A DNA stretch of 64,000 nt from Paracoccaceae bacterium (GCA_006226775.1 SBGD01000048.1:1-64000), one strand, 5' to 3'; counted from the stretch's first letter, positions 1 to 10,108 are shown. A program made the numbers and translations. Notes: a model not told the origin generated them from the letters alone.

Positions 1-165
1 GCAATGTCAAACAGCGTGAGAGACAAATATCAACCGGATGCGCCTCTACTTTTCGGCGCGCCCGCCCGTCATGCCCTCGAATTTCTCCGCCTCGTTTGCA
101 GCAACTCCGCGTCTCCGCCTCATCACCGCCCCGTCTGGCGTCCCGTTGTGCGCCTCAGCGCCGCC
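1..165 (-). promoter_or_regulatory. rRNA operon leader with boxA-like element (16S lies off the left edge)
   Basis: Read on the minus strand, this stretch ends with CGCTGTTTGACATTGC (positions 16 to 1). This resembles the rrn boxA antitermination signal (E. coli TGCTCTTTAACA) and the CTCTTTGACA element I remember just upstream of 16S in Rhodobacteraceae. It lies about 160 bases downstream of a good promoter (176-204, minus strand). Several frames are open by chance here, but none has coding character. I infer that transcription leaves the window leftward into a 16S gene. The 16S itself is not in the window, so this rests on the leader only. Confidence 0.6.
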
Positions 166-175
166 GGTGAGGGGG

Positions 176-204
176 CTTTTACGAATACCTACCAAGACCC
201 GCAA
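176..204 (-). promoter_or_regulatory. Candidate rRNA operon promoter
   Basis: On the minus strand there is a -35 TTGCGG (199-204), a 17-base spacer and a -10 TAAAAG (176-181). AT-rich sequence lies upstream (about 205-265), as expected for an UP element. The sequence after the -10 contains CCCCCTCACC, which resembles the start of Rhodobacteraceae rRNA leaders. The assignment depends on the downstream boxA-like element. The -35 and -10 hexamers each differ from consensus. Confidence 0.5.
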
Positions 205-327
205 GCACTATTTTCAGGAAATTTGGAGTTTTCCGCATTTATCTACAGAAATGCTTTCAAATCAGGGACTTGCCGGGTCACTTTTTCCGCCGATACCCCG
301 ATTTTCGGCGCCCCCTGCTCGGCTGAG

Positions 328-475
328 CGACTCGCCCCGAAGCGACTCGCCGGCGGTTTCCGAGTGGTCCACAGGGTTATCCACAGATCGCGCCGCAAAA
401 CCCCCGAGTCGGGCCCCGACAACCGCCCGGAATCGGCCCCGAAGGACCGCCGGGCGAGTCGGAGCATGCGACTCG
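328..475. repeat. Cluster of CGACTCG/CGAGTCG heptamers (GANTC sites)
   Basis: CGACTCG occurs at 328, 343 and 469, and its complement CGAGTCG at 405 and 455. GAATC at 430 is a sixth GANTC. Six GANTC sites in about 146 bases is roughly ten times the density expected at this GC content. GANTC is the CcrM adenine methylation target in alphaproteobacteria. The cluster sits between the 3' end of the DUF302 gene and the rRNA promoter. Part of it folds as a hairpin (454-476), so some of the repetition may only reflect stem pairing. Confidence 0.6.
367..385 (+). promoter_or_regulatory. DnaA-box-like pair
   Basis: TTATCCACA at 377-385 is a perfect match to the DnaA box consensus. GGTCCACAG at 367-375 is a weaker relative immediately upstream in the same orientation. 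Both are inside the GANTC cluster and upstream of the rRNA promoter. Confidence 0.5.
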
Positions 476-476
476 C
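454..476 (-). terminator. Hairpin at the 3' end of the DUF302 gene
   Basis: GCGAGTCG (454-461) and CGACTCGC (469-476) form a perfect 8-base stem with a 7-base loop. It abuts the stop codon of the minus-strand gene that ends at 476. No T tract follows on the minus strand, so this is a weak or Rho-assisted terminator, or a stability element. Confidence 0.35.
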
Positions 477-919
477 TAGTTCGCCGCCTTCGCCGTCAGG
501 GTCTTCAACGCCCCGGCCATCGGCGCCGAGATCGCATCGGGCAAGGCGCCGTCGGCCAGGTCGGCCAGCCGTTCGGCCGGGGCCTCGTAGGCCAGCCATG
601 TGCCGCCCGCGCGGTCTTCATAGACCAGCACCTTCAGGGGCAGGGCCAGCCCGGTCTCGCGCGCCTGGATCATCGCCGGGGTGCCGACCTTGGGGTTGCC
701 GAAGATCAGAAGCTGCGAGGCGCCGATATCCTCGCCCACGCTTTTCGCCCCGGCGCCATGGTCGACGCGGGCAAAAAGCGTGGCCCCTGCCCCCTCGATG
801 GCGGCGGCCAGCGCATCGGCGGCGGCCTCGACGGATTTGTCGGTGGCGACCTTCACGGTCTCGGCCTGGGCCACGGGGGCGGCCAGCAGGGGCAAGATGA
901 GAGCAAGCGAACGCAACAT
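476..919 (-). CDS. DUF302 domain protein, exported
   Basis: 147 residues. Residues 1-19 form a signal peptide ending AQA, so the mature protein should be periplasmic. The rest is one DUF302 domain, recognised by the N-terminal TVKVATDKSVEAAADAL segment and by LLIFGNPKVGTPAM, then LPLKVLVYED. DUF302 proteins have no established biochemical role. I chose the ATG at 919 because it begins the signal peptide; the longer upstream frame only overlaps msrQ out of frame. The gene follows msrQ by 17 bases on the same strand, so it is probably co-transcribed with msrPQ and may serve envelope redox stress, which is inference. Confidence 0.8.
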   Translation of the reverse strand: MLRSLALILPLLAAPVAQAETVKVATDKSVEAAADALAAAIEGAGATLFARVDHGAGAKSVGEDIGASQLLIFGNPKVGTPAMIQARETGLALPLKVLVYEDRAGGTWLAYEAPAERLADLADGALPDAISAPMAGALKTLTAKAAN

Positions 920-936
920 CGGGTATCCTTTCGGGG

Positions 937-1554
937 TCAGGCCGCGCTTTGACGGGCAAAGCGGCGGCGGAGTTTCTTCGGCTCGATCCGCAGGGCGAGC
1001 AGTCCGAGGATAACGCCGAGGTAGATCAGCGGTTCCAACTGGAAGCCCTTGACCAGCATCACGTAGTGCACCGCGCCCAGCAGCACCGCGCCATAGGTCA
1101 GCTTGTGCAGCTTGCGCCAGCGCGGCCCGAGCTTGCGCACCGAGAAGTTGTTCGAGGTCAGCGCCAGCGGCACCAGCAGGACGAAACCCGCCATGCCGAC
1201 GGTGATATAGGGACGCTTCAGGATGTCGGCCCAGATCTGCGACAGCACCTGCACATCCAGCACCAGCCAGGTCAGCAGGTGCAGAAAGACATAGAGAAAC
1301 GCCATCAGCCCGATGGCGCGGCGAAACCGGATCAGGTTCAGCCCGAGATGCCTTCGCAGCGGCGTCACCGCCAGCCCGGCGATCAGCAGTTGCAGGGCAA
1401 ATTCGCCCAGCTTGTGCTCCAGCGCCTTGATCGGCTCGGCACCGAGGCCGCCGGTGAGGCCGAGATAGAGAAACCAGACCGCCGGCAAGGGCAGCACCAC
1501 ATACAAGAGCCACGCCGGGATCCGGCGCAGCCCGCTGTTCACCCGCTCGAGCAT
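937..1554 (-). CDS. msrQ: MsrQ, heme-binding membrane subunit of the MsrPQ methionine sulfoxide reductase
   Basis: 205 residues with about six membrane segments (roughly 16-36, 50-68, 79-100, 115-133, 150-167 and 175-190). Histidines in FLHLLTW and GAVHYVML are candidate heme ligands, as in the YedZ/ferric-reductase-like family. MsrQ takes electrons from the quinone pool or a cytoplasmic flavin reductase and passes them to periplasmic MsrP, which repairs oxidised methionines in envelope proteins. Its start overlaps the stop of msrP, giving translational coupling. The assignment is firm from the pairing with msrP. Confidence 0.93.
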   Translation of the reverse strand: MLERVNSGLRRIPAWLLYVVLPLPAVWFLYLGLTGGLGAEPIKALEHKLGEFALQLLIAGLAVTPLRRHLGLNLIRFRRAIGLMAFLYVFLHLLTWLVLDVQVLSQIWADILKRPYITVGMAGFVLLVPLALTSNNFSVRKLGPRWRKLHKLTYGAVLLGAVHYVMLVKGFQLEPLIYLGVILGLLALRIEPKKLRRRFARQSAA

Positions 1555-2459
1555 CAGAAGAAGGTCCCGAGGTCCATGCCCGCATAGAGGCTGGCCACTT
1601 CTTCTTCATAGCCGTTGAACATCAGCGTCGGCTGCTTGCGGGCGAAAAGCCCGCCGCCGATCACCCGTTCCGAGGCCTGCGACCAGCGCGGATGGTCCAC
1701 CTTCGGGTTCACGTTGCTGTAAAAGCCGTATTCGCGGCCATTGGCGATGTTCCAGCTGGTGGGCGGCTCCTTGTCGGTCAGGGTGATGCGGACGATCGAC
1801 TTGATCGACTTGAAGCCGTATTTCCACGGCACCACCAGCCGCAGCGGCGCGCCGTTCTGTTTCGGGATGTCGCGGCCATAGATGCCGGTCGCCATCAGCG
1901 TCAGCGGGTGCATCGCCTCGTCCAGCCGCAGCCCCTCGACATAGGGCCAGTCCAGCACGGCGTATTTCTGGCCGACCATCTCTTCGGGGCGATAGAGCGT
2001 CTCGAAGGCCACGTATTTCGCCCCCGACTGGATCCCGGCCATGGTCAGCAGGTCGGCCAGCTCGAAGCCGTTCCAGGGCACCACCATCGACCAGGCCTCG
2101 ACACAGCGGAAGCGATAGATGCGCTCTTCGACACTCATCGCCTTCATGATGTCCTCGAAGGCATAGTCGCCGGGCTTGTCGACCAGGCCGTCGATCCTGA
2201 CGCTCCAGGGGTCGATGGTCAGCGCATGGGCGTTGTTGGCCGGGTCGGACTTGCCGGTGCCGAATTCGTAGAAGTTGTTGTAGCTGGTGATGTCGTCCCA
2301 GTCGTTGGGCTCGAGACCCGCCTCCATCGCCCCGGCCCGCCCGGCAAGCGTGGCCAGCCCCAGCCCGGCCGCCCCGCCCATCAACTGGCGGCGGCTGAGA
2401 TAGAGCGCCTCGGGCGTCACGTCGTTCTCGGTCAGTGTGTTTTTCCAGCGGAAGGCCAT
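1554..2459 (-). CDS. msrP: MsrP, molybdopterin catalytic subunit of periplasmic methionine sulfoxide reductase
   Basis: 301 residues. A Tat signal is clear: SRRQLMG at about residue 22 followed by a hydrophobic [11 protein letters not shown] stretch. The sulfite-oxidase-fold domain carries the molybdenum-ligating cysteine in [14 protein letters not shown] (Cys119). The enzyme reduces protein-bound methionine sulfoxide in the periplasm with electrons from MsrQ. An AAGGGGA ribosome site precedes the ATG at 2459. It is the first gene of the msrP-msrQ-DUF302 unit and diverges from the RTX gene at 2755. Confidence 0.95.
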   Translation of the reverse strand: MAFRWKNTLTENDVTPEALYLSRRQLMGGAAGLGLATLAGRAGAMEAGLEPNDWDDITSYNNFYEFGTGKSDPANNAHALTIDPWSVRIDGLVDKPGDYAFEDIMKAMSVEERIYRFRCVEAWSMVVPWNGFELADLLTMAGIQSGAKYVAFETLYRPEEMVGQKYAVLDWPYVEGLRLDEAMHPLTLMATGIYGRDIPKQNGAPLRLVVPWKYGFKSIKSIVRITLTDKEPPTSWNIANGREYGFYSNVNPKVDHPRWSQASERVIGGGLFARKQPTLMFNGYEEEVASLYAGMDLGTFF

Positions 2460-2754
2460 GCAATGTCCCCTTTTTGCTATCGCAGATACGCGAGGGACGC
2501 GGTCGCAGGCATCCCGGCTGCCGTTTATCTAGCCGCTTGCGGGCTTTGCGCAAAACCAAGTCTGCTCAACTCTGCGTGGCCGAATTGTAACGTTTCGCCG
2601 GGGTCCCCTGCCCCGGCCCGCCGCGCGCCGTGGCCGGGAAACCGCAGCGCGGACGGATTTTCCGAACTGCCCGGCATTTGGCCCAAATTCGGACACAATT
2701 GGCGACGAATACACCCTTTGTTTATGAAACCCGTGCAGCGACAGGAGACGTCCG

Positions 2755-4101
2755 TTGCCTTTCAAGATCATACCCCCGCCCGGATCCCCCCTGTTTACCA
2801 ACCCGCTTGCCCGCGGCCCGCTGGACGATTACCTGCGCGGCACCTCGGGCGACGACACGCTTTACGGCCATGCCGGCAATGACACCCTGCGCGGCGGCTA
2901 TGGCAATGACCTGCTGTTCGGCGGCACCGGCGACGACGAGCTGCGCGGCAACTGGGGTCTCGACACGATCTGGGGCGGCGACGGCGACGACCTGATCTCG
3001 GCGGGCGGCGACAATGACGAGGCCTATGGCGGCGCCGGGATGGACACGGTGCGCGGTGGCCATGGCGACGACCTGCTCTACGGCGGTCTGGATGACGACC
3101 ATGTCAATGGCGGCAACGGCCATGACACGCTCTACGGCGATTCCGGCAATGACGGGCTGTTCGGCGGCAATGGCGGCGACGAAATGTACGGCGGCAGCGG
3201 CAACGACACCGCCTATGGCGGCAATGGCCGCGACACCATCGACGGCGGATCGGGCGCCGACCTGCTGTCCGGCGGGTCCGACCACGACAGCCTGACCGGC
3301 GGCACCGGCGACGATACCCTGCGCGGCGGCAACGGCTTCGACACGCTGATCGGCGGCGACGGCAATGACGACCTGCGCAGCGGCAACAACGAGGATGTGC
3401 TCGACGGCGGCGCCGGCGACGACAGCCTGCGCGGCGGCAATGGCGAAGACACCCTGTCGGGCGGCACCGGCAACGACGACCTGCGCGGCGGCAATGGCAA
3501 CGACCTGATGGACGGCGGCGACGGCGCCGACAGCCTGCGCGGCGGCAATGGCGACGACATCATGGATGGCGGCGCCGGGCATGACTGGCTGGCGGGGGGC
3601 AATGGCGACGACGCGCTCTCGGGCGGCGGCGGCGATGACGCGCTCTTCGGATCGAATGGCGAAGACACCTTGGCCGGCGATGACGGCGCCGACACGCTTT
3701 ATGGCGGCAATGGCGACGACGTGATGGACGGCGGCGGCGATGCGGACCTGCTCTGGGGCTCGCACGGCGACGACAGCCTGGACGGCGGCGCCGGCAACGA
3801 CAGCCTGAACGGCGGCACCGGCGACGACACGTTGATCGGCGGCGCGGGCGACGACCTGCTGCATGGCGGCTATGGCGACGACGTCTTCGTCTTCCTCCCC
3901 GGCTTCGGCGATGACACGGTCGAGAGCTTCGGCACCGGCGACGACGTGCTGGACCTGACCGGCCTCGGCCTTGCCGACGAGACCGATCTGGTGCTGACCG
4001 AGGTCGGCGACGACCTGCTGATCACCACGCCGGAGGGCGACACGATCACCATCGCCGGGCTGTCGCTGGCCGAGGTCGACTCCGACATGTTCCTGATCTG
4101 A
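2755..4101 (+). CDS. RTX-type calcium-binding repeat protein, predicted type I secreted
   Basis: 448 residues, strongly acidic and glycine-rich. From about residue 25 to 375 it is almost entirely GGxGxDxLxGG-type nonapeptide repeats, which fold as a calcium-bound beta-roll. There is no N-terminal signal peptide and no catalytic domain. The last ~70 residues (VFVFLPGFGDDTVESF onward, ending VDSDMFLI) look like a C-terminal type I secretion signal. The start is TTG at 2755, preceded by AGGAG at 2743-2747; no ATG in frame fits better. No type I ABC/MFP transporter genes are in the window, so it would use one encoded elsewhere. A structural or adhesive surface role is inference. Confidence 0.85.
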   Translation: MPFKIIPPPGSPLFTNPLARGPLDDYLRGTSGDDTLYGHAGNDTLRGGYGNDLLFGGTGDDELRGNWGLDTIWGGDGDDLISAGGDNDEAYGGAGMDTVRGGHGDDLLYGGLDDDHVNGGNGHDTLYGDSGNDGLFGGNGGDEMYGGSGNDTAYGGNGRDTIDGGSGADLLSGGSDHDSLTGGTGDDTLRGGNGFDTLIGGDGNDDLRSGNNEDVLDGGAGDDSLRGGNGEDTLSGGTGNDDLRGGNGNDLMDGGDGADSLRGGNGDDIMDGGAGHDWLAGGNGDDALSGGGGDDALFGSNGEDTLAGDDGADTLYGGNGDDVMDGGGDADLLWGSHGDDSLDGGAGNDSLNGGTGDDTLIGGAGDDLLHGGYGDDVFVFLPGFGDDTVESFGTGDDVLDLTGLGLADETDLVLTEVGDDLLITTPEGDTITIAGLSLAEVDSDMFLI

Positions 4102-4187
4102 TCCATCCCGGTCCCGGATCACAGGCGCCCCATCGACCGCCTCGGCGGCCAAGGGCACCGGCACGATCCTCTACTGACCGGCCGAGA

Positions 4188-4209
4188 CCGCGGGGTCTCG
4201 ACCCCGCGG
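4188..4209 (+). terminator. Hairpin downstream of the RTX gene
   Basis: CCGCGGGGT (4188-4196), loop CTCG, ACCCCGCGG (4201-4209): a perfect 9-base stem 87 bases after the RTX stop. There is no T tract, so termination strength is uncertain. Confidence 0.4.
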
Positions 4210-4371
4210 CATTCACATGATTGTCACTTGAGATCCCGAACCCCCGGCGCTTAGGCGCCGCACGCGCCCGGTCAAGCCCGCCGGGCGATTTCTTGTGGTG
4301 AACCGAAGAGCGCCCGCTTCCGTAGACGAGGTACTTTCAACCCAACGTACCAGACACACGGAGTGAACCAC

Positions 4372-4851
4372 ATGTTTCGCAGAACCTTCCTCGCCCTGAC
4401 CGCCGCCGCCACCCTGGGGGCCCCGGCCTATGCCGGCGGCCATTCCATGGATATCGTCGATACCGCCGCAGGTGCCGGCAGCTTCAACACCCTCGTCGCC
4501 GCGGTCGAGGCCGCGGGCCTGGTCGAGACCCTGAAAGGCGACGGCCCCTTCACCGTCTTCGCCCCCACGGACGAGGCCTTTGCCGCCCTGCCCGCGGGCA
4601 CCGTCGAGGACCTGCTCAAGCCGGAAAACAAGGACCAGCTGACCGCGATCCTCACCTACCACGTGGTGCCGGGCAAGGTCATGTCGACCGACCTGGGCAA
4701 CAACATGATGGCCACCACCGTCGAGGGCGGTGACGTGACCATCATGACCGAAGGCGGCGTCACGGTGAACGGCGCCAACGTGGTGCAGGCCGACATCGAA
4801 GCCTCGAACGGCGTGATCCACGTGATCGACGCGGTCATCCTGCCCAACTGA
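4372..4851 (+). CDS. Secreted fasciclin (FAS1) domain protein
   Basis: 159 residues. Residues 1-21 form a signal peptide ending AYA. The rest is a single FAS1 domain: an H1-like [14 protein letters not shown] at about 61-74, YHVVPGKV at about 96-103, and the C-terminal H2-like [12 protein letters not shown]. Single-domain FAS1 proteins are common in Rhodobacterales and are thought to act in surface adhesion or matrix association, but the exact role is unknown. I chose ATG 4372 over the in-frame GTG at 4363 because GGAG (4360-4363) lies 8 bases upstream of the ATG. A strong hairpin follows the gene, so it is probably monocistronic. Confidence 0.9.
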   Translation: MFRRTFLALTAAATLGAPAYAGGHSMDIVDTAAGAGSFNTLVAAVEAAGLVETLKGDGPFTVFAPTDEAFAALPAGTVEDLLKPENKDQLTAILTYHVVPGKVMSTDLGNNMMATTVEGGDVTIMTEGGVTVNGANVVQADIEASNGVIHVIDAVILPN

Positions 4852-4866
4852 CCCGTTCAAACGGAA

Positions 4867-4894
4867 AACGCGCCGGGTGTGACCCCGGCGCGTT
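4867..4894 (+). terminator. Rho-independent-like terminator of the FAS1 gene
   Basis: AACGCGCCGGG (4867-4877), a 6-base loop, and CCCGGCGCGTT (4884-4894) make a perfect 11-base stem 15 bases after the FAS1 stop. TTC and an A-rich left flank are the only U/A bias. Confidence 0.6.
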
Positions 4895-4930
4895 CTGCGG
4901 ACAGGCGCGCGCGTATGAGTTGCGCGCGCG

Positions 4931-4962
4931 CCCCTTCATCTTGCCGACAAACTCCGGGGGGT
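4931..4962 (-). repeat. Half copy of the GATGAAG-type 3'-end repeat, downstream of clpB
   Basis: On the minus strand this reads CCCCCCGGAGTTT, four bases, then GGCAAGATGAAG, matching the copies at 27403-27490 and 53282-53382. Only one half of the inverted pair is present. It is oriented with clpB, whose stop is about 90 bases away, just as the other copies are oriented with the gene they follow. Confidence 0.65.
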
Positions 4963-5020
4963 CGTCCACCGTGGCGCCATTGGGTCAAGCCCGATGGACC
5001 ACGGGGCACCCCCCGGCCGG

Positions 5021-5043
5021 TCGCCGCGGCAGCGCCGCGGCGA
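5021..5043 (-). terminator. Hairpin immediately after clpB
   Basis: TCGCCGCGGC (5021-5030), loop AGC, and GCCGCGGCGA (5034-5043) form a perfect 10-base stem 5 bases beyond the clpB stop. No T tract follows on the minus strand. Confidence 0.5.
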
Positions 5044-5048
5044 AACCC

Positions 5049-7667
<2,619 letters not shown>

Positions 7668-7747
7668 GGGTCTCTCCTTTTCGTCAAGCGCCCGATAATG
7701 GGTCTGCCCGTCGCTGCGGCACATCCCCTTGTGGGCCTTCGGAAAGG

Positions 7748-7776
7748 ACATGGGGGGCGGAATTCCGGGTTTCAAG
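7748..7776 (-). promoter_or_regulatory. Sigma-32 (RpoH) promoter of clpB
   Basis: On the minus strand the -35 is CTTGAAA (7770-7776) and the -10 is CCCCATGT (7748-7755), with a 14-base spacer. This matches the E. coli sigma-32 consensus CTTGAAA-N(13-15)-CCCCATNT at every fixed position. It lies about 80 bases upstream of the clpB ATG. Confidence 0.88.
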
Positions 7777-7835
7777 ATCACGGCAGAGTGATTCCGCGCC
7801 GGATGACAATTGCCGTAAGGATCTTCCATTTCGAC

Positions 7836-7859
7836 TTATCCACCCCATCTTGTGGATAA
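7836..7859. promoter_or_regulatory. Inverted pair of DnaA-like boxes between clpB and the next gene
   Basis: TTATCCACC (7836-7844) faces TGTGGATAA (7851-7859), whose complement TTATCCACA is a perfect DnaA box. The arms TTATCCAC/GTGGATAA pair over 8 bases around an 8-base loop, so the site could equally be a hairpin. It lies 60 bases upstream of the clpB heat-shock promoter and 44 bases upstream of the divergent gene. Confidence 0.45.
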
Positions 7860-7902
7860 CCCGCCGGGATGTCCCTGCGGGCAGCAAGCCAAGGAGGCCC
7901 CC

Positions 7903-8238
7903 ATGCCCCTGAAGACCCGCATCACCAACGTCCGCCACTGCGCGGAAACCGGGTGTTTCGAGGCGGATGTGACCGTGATCGACGGCACCGACTGTTTCAC
8001 CTATGCGGTCGCCCATTCCGCCCCGATCGATACCGACACCAGCCTGATCTGCGCCGCGCTGTCGGCACAGGCGCGCGCGCAGCACCAGCCCGCGTCCTGT
8101 ACCCTGACCCGCCGGCGCGTTTCCGAAAGCCTGGCCGCCGGATCCGGGGATATCGCGAAGGATATCCTCTTTTCGCGCCCGAACTACCTCGAGCAGATCC
8201 TCGGACGGCAGGCAGGCGGGGCGATGCGGGAGGCTTGA
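7903..8238 (+). CDS. Conserved-looking hypothetical protein
   Basis: 111 residues, soluble, with no signal peptide or membrane segment. I do not recognise a domain. The start at 7903 is supported by AGGAGG at 7892-7897; the frame is open further upstream without a ribosome site. It contains four cysteines, C-terminal sequence is rich in charged residues (SRPNYLEQILGRQAGG), and codon use is like the neighbours. It diverges from clpB and is followed 55 bases later by pyrF on the same strand, so it may be co-transcribed with pyrF. Confidence 0.7.
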   Translation: MPLKTRITNVRHCAETGCFEADVTVIDGTDCFTYAVAHSAPIDTDTSLICAALSAQARAQHQPASCTLTRRRVSESLAAGSGDIAKDILFSRPNYLEQILGRQAGGAMREA

Positions 8239-8293
8239 CCTCCCGCATCGGCTCCTTCACTCAGGCGCGACCCCGAAGCCCAGGAGCCGCGCC

Positions 8294-8998
8294 ATGACCC
8301 TTCCGCTGTCCGACGACCGCCTGATCGTCGCCCTCGATGTGCCCCACGCGGTGGCCGGCCTGGAGCTGGCCACCCGGCTGGGCGATGCGGTGAGCTTCTA
8401 CAAGATCGGGCTGGGCATGTTGACCGGCGGCGGGCTGGCGCTGGCCAACGAGCTGAAGCAGGAGCATGGCAAGCGCATCTTCCTCGACATGAAGCTCTTC
8501 GACATCGCCGCCACGGTCGAGGCGGCGGTGCGCGGGCTGGCGCAGTTCGATCTCGATTTCCTGACCGTGCATGGCGATCCGCACGTGGTGCGCGCCGCCA
8601 AGGAAGGCGCGGCGGGCAAGGACCTGAAGATCCTCGCGGTCACGGTGCTGACCTCGCTGGACCGCGGCGATCTCGACGAGGCGCTGATCGCGCCGGGCGA
8701 TCTACGCGACATCGTCGCCACGCGCGCCGCCCGCGCGCTGGAGGCCGGCGCCGACGGGGTCATCGCCTCGGCCCAGGAGGCGGCGATGATCCGCGCCCTG
8801 CCCGAGGCGCAGGGCCGGCTGATCGTCACCCCCGGCATCCGCCCCGCGGGCAGCGCCGCCAACGACCAGAAGCGCATCGTCACCCCCGGAAGGGCCGTGG
8901 CCATCGGCGCCGATCACATCGTCGTCGGGCGGCCGGTCTGGCAGGCGACGGATCCGCGCGCGGCGGCGCAGGCGGTGGTGGCGGAACTCAACGGATAG
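8294..8998 (+). CDS. pyrF: Orotidine 5'-phosphate decarboxylase
   Basis: 234 residues. It catalyses the last step of de novo UMP synthesis, decarboxylating OMP in the cytoplasm. The diagnostic DMKLFDI motif is present (Asp65, Lys67, Asp70 of the catalytic Asp-Lys-Asp network), as are the phosphate-binding VTPGIRPAG segment and the C-terminal ADHIVVGRPVWQA. Start ATG 8294 has AGGAG at 8282-8286. The gene is followed by a copy of the GGATATTT-type repeat. Confidence 0.97.
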   Translation: MTLPLSDDRLIVALDVPHAVAGLELATRLGDAVSFYKIGLGMLTGGGLALANELKQEHGKRIFLDMKLFDIAATVEAAVRGLAQFDLDFLTVHGDPHVVRAAKEGAAGKDLKILAVTVLTSLDRGDLDEALIAPGDLRDIVATRAARALEAGADGVIASAQEAAMIRALPEAQGRLIVTPGIRPAGSAANDQKRIVTPGRAVAIGADHIVVGRPVWQATDPRAAAQAVVAELNG

Positions 8999-9020
8999 AT
9001 CTGCGCTGGCGGCACGGGTG

Positions 9021-9088
9021 CAGGGGGCGCTGCCCCCTCGGCCTGCGGCCTCACCCCCGGGATATTTACCAAACCGAAGAAGATCAGG
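9021..9088 (+). repeat. GGATATTT-type 3'-end repeat after pyrF
   Basis: The copy holds a GGGGGCGCTGCCCCC hairpin, a second small palindrome GGCCTGCGGCC, then CACCCCCGGGATATTT and ACCGAAGAAG. It begins 22 bases after the pyrF stop in the same orientation. It closely matches the copies at 55259-55340 and 60688-60773. Confidence 0.85.
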
Positions 9089-9183
9089 ACCTTGCGCGGA
9101 TCGGCCAGGGTCCGGGCGCGATCTTGCGGCATCTGGACCTCGGGCGCGCTGGCCCCTAGGGTCGCGCCGAGGAGGATCACAGC

Positions 9184-10047
9184 ATGGCAACCGGCACCGA
9201 TATCCGCACCTATTTCGAGGGCCGCTGGCACGACGGCGACGTGGCGATCATGAAGGCCGCCGACCATGGCGCGTGGCTGGGCACCACGGTGTTCGACGGC
9301 GCGCGCATGGTGGACGGGCGCACCCCGGACCTCGACCGTCATTGCGCGCGGGTCAACCGCTCGGCCGAGGCGCTGATGATCACGCCCTCGGTCACCGCCG
9401 CGGACATGGTCGAGATCGTCCGCGAGGGGCTTTCGGCCTATGCGCCCGGCACCGCGGTCTATATCCGGCCGATGTACTGGGCGCTGGAGGGCGATTTCCT
9501 CGGCGTGGTGCCGAAGCAGGGCCCGACCGGCTTTGCCATCTCGCTCGAGGCGATTCCCATGGCGCCCGAGGATGCCACCTCGACGCTGACGCGCACGCAG
9601 TTTCACCGCCCCGTGCTGGCCGATGCGGTGGTCAATGCCAAGGCGGGCTGTCTTTATCCCAACAATGCCCGCATGCTGGCCGAGGCGCGCGCGAAAGGCT
9701 TCGGCAATGCGCTGGTTGCCGATGCGCTGGGCAACGTGGCCGAAACCGCCACGGCCAATATCTTCATGGTCAGGGACGGCGTGGTTTTCACCCCCATTCC
9801 CAACGGCACTTTCCTGGCCGGGATCACCCGCGCGCGCCATATCGCCAACCTGCGGGCCGACGGGGTCGAGGTGGTGGAAAAGGTGCTGAGCTTTGCCGAT
9901 TTCCATGCCGCCGACGAGGTCTTCATGTCCGGCAACATGATGAAGGTCACGCCGGTCACCGCCTTCGACGACACCACCTTTCAGGTGGGTCCGCTCACCC
10001 GCCGGGCGCGCGCGCTTTACTGGGACTGGGCGGCGTCGGAGCGGTGA
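9184..10047 (+). CDS. Branched-chain-amino-acid aminotransferase (class IV PLP enzyme)
   Basis: 287 residues, fold-type IV. The PLP-binding lysine is in VVNAKAGCLYPNN (Lys153). Other family marks are RPMYWA near 95, the phosphate-binding GNVAETATANIF stretch, and EVFMSGNMMKVTPV near the C terminus. It transfers amino groups between leucine/isoleucine/valine and their 2-oxo acids. Start ATG 9184 is preceded by GGAGG. D-amino acid or 4-amino-4-deoxychorismate activity is possible in this fold, so the exact substrate is inferred. A second class IV enzyme is at 37504-38442. Confidence 0.85.
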   Translation: MATGTDIRTYFEGRWHDGDVAIMKAADHGAWLGTTVFDGARMVDGRTPDLDRHCARVNRSAEALMITPSVTAADMVEIVREGLSAYAPGTAVYIRPMYWALEGDFLGVVPKQGPTGFAISLEAIPMAPEDATSTLTRTQFHRPVLADAVVNAKAGCLYPNNARMLAEARAKGFGNALVADALGNVAETATANIFMVRDGVVFTPIPNGTFLAGITRARHIANLRADGVEVVEKVLSFADFHAADEVFMSGNMMKVTPVTAFDDTTFQVGPLTRRARALYWDWAASER

Positions 10048-10108
10048 ACTCGGCCATTGCCCCCGTTTTCAAACCCGGTCATGATCGCCCCTCAAGGAGT
10101 GGACCCAG

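Noticed and set aside
4-952. Overlapping plus-strand open frames at the left edge
   Set aside because: They run through the rRNA leader and antisense to the DUF302 gene. Their translations are Arg/Pro-rich in two frames at once, typical of non-coding GC-rich DNA.
2880-3880. Regular DNA repeats that could be mistaken for a CRISPR or tandem-repeat array
   Set aside because: They are codon repeats for GGxGxD nonapeptides inside the RTX gene; there are no unique spacers and the frame is maintained throughout.
4363-4371. GTG 4363 as the start of the fasciclin protein
   Set aside because: The GGAG ribosome site overlaps this codon and is spaced correctly for ATG 4372, which also gives a normal signal peptide.
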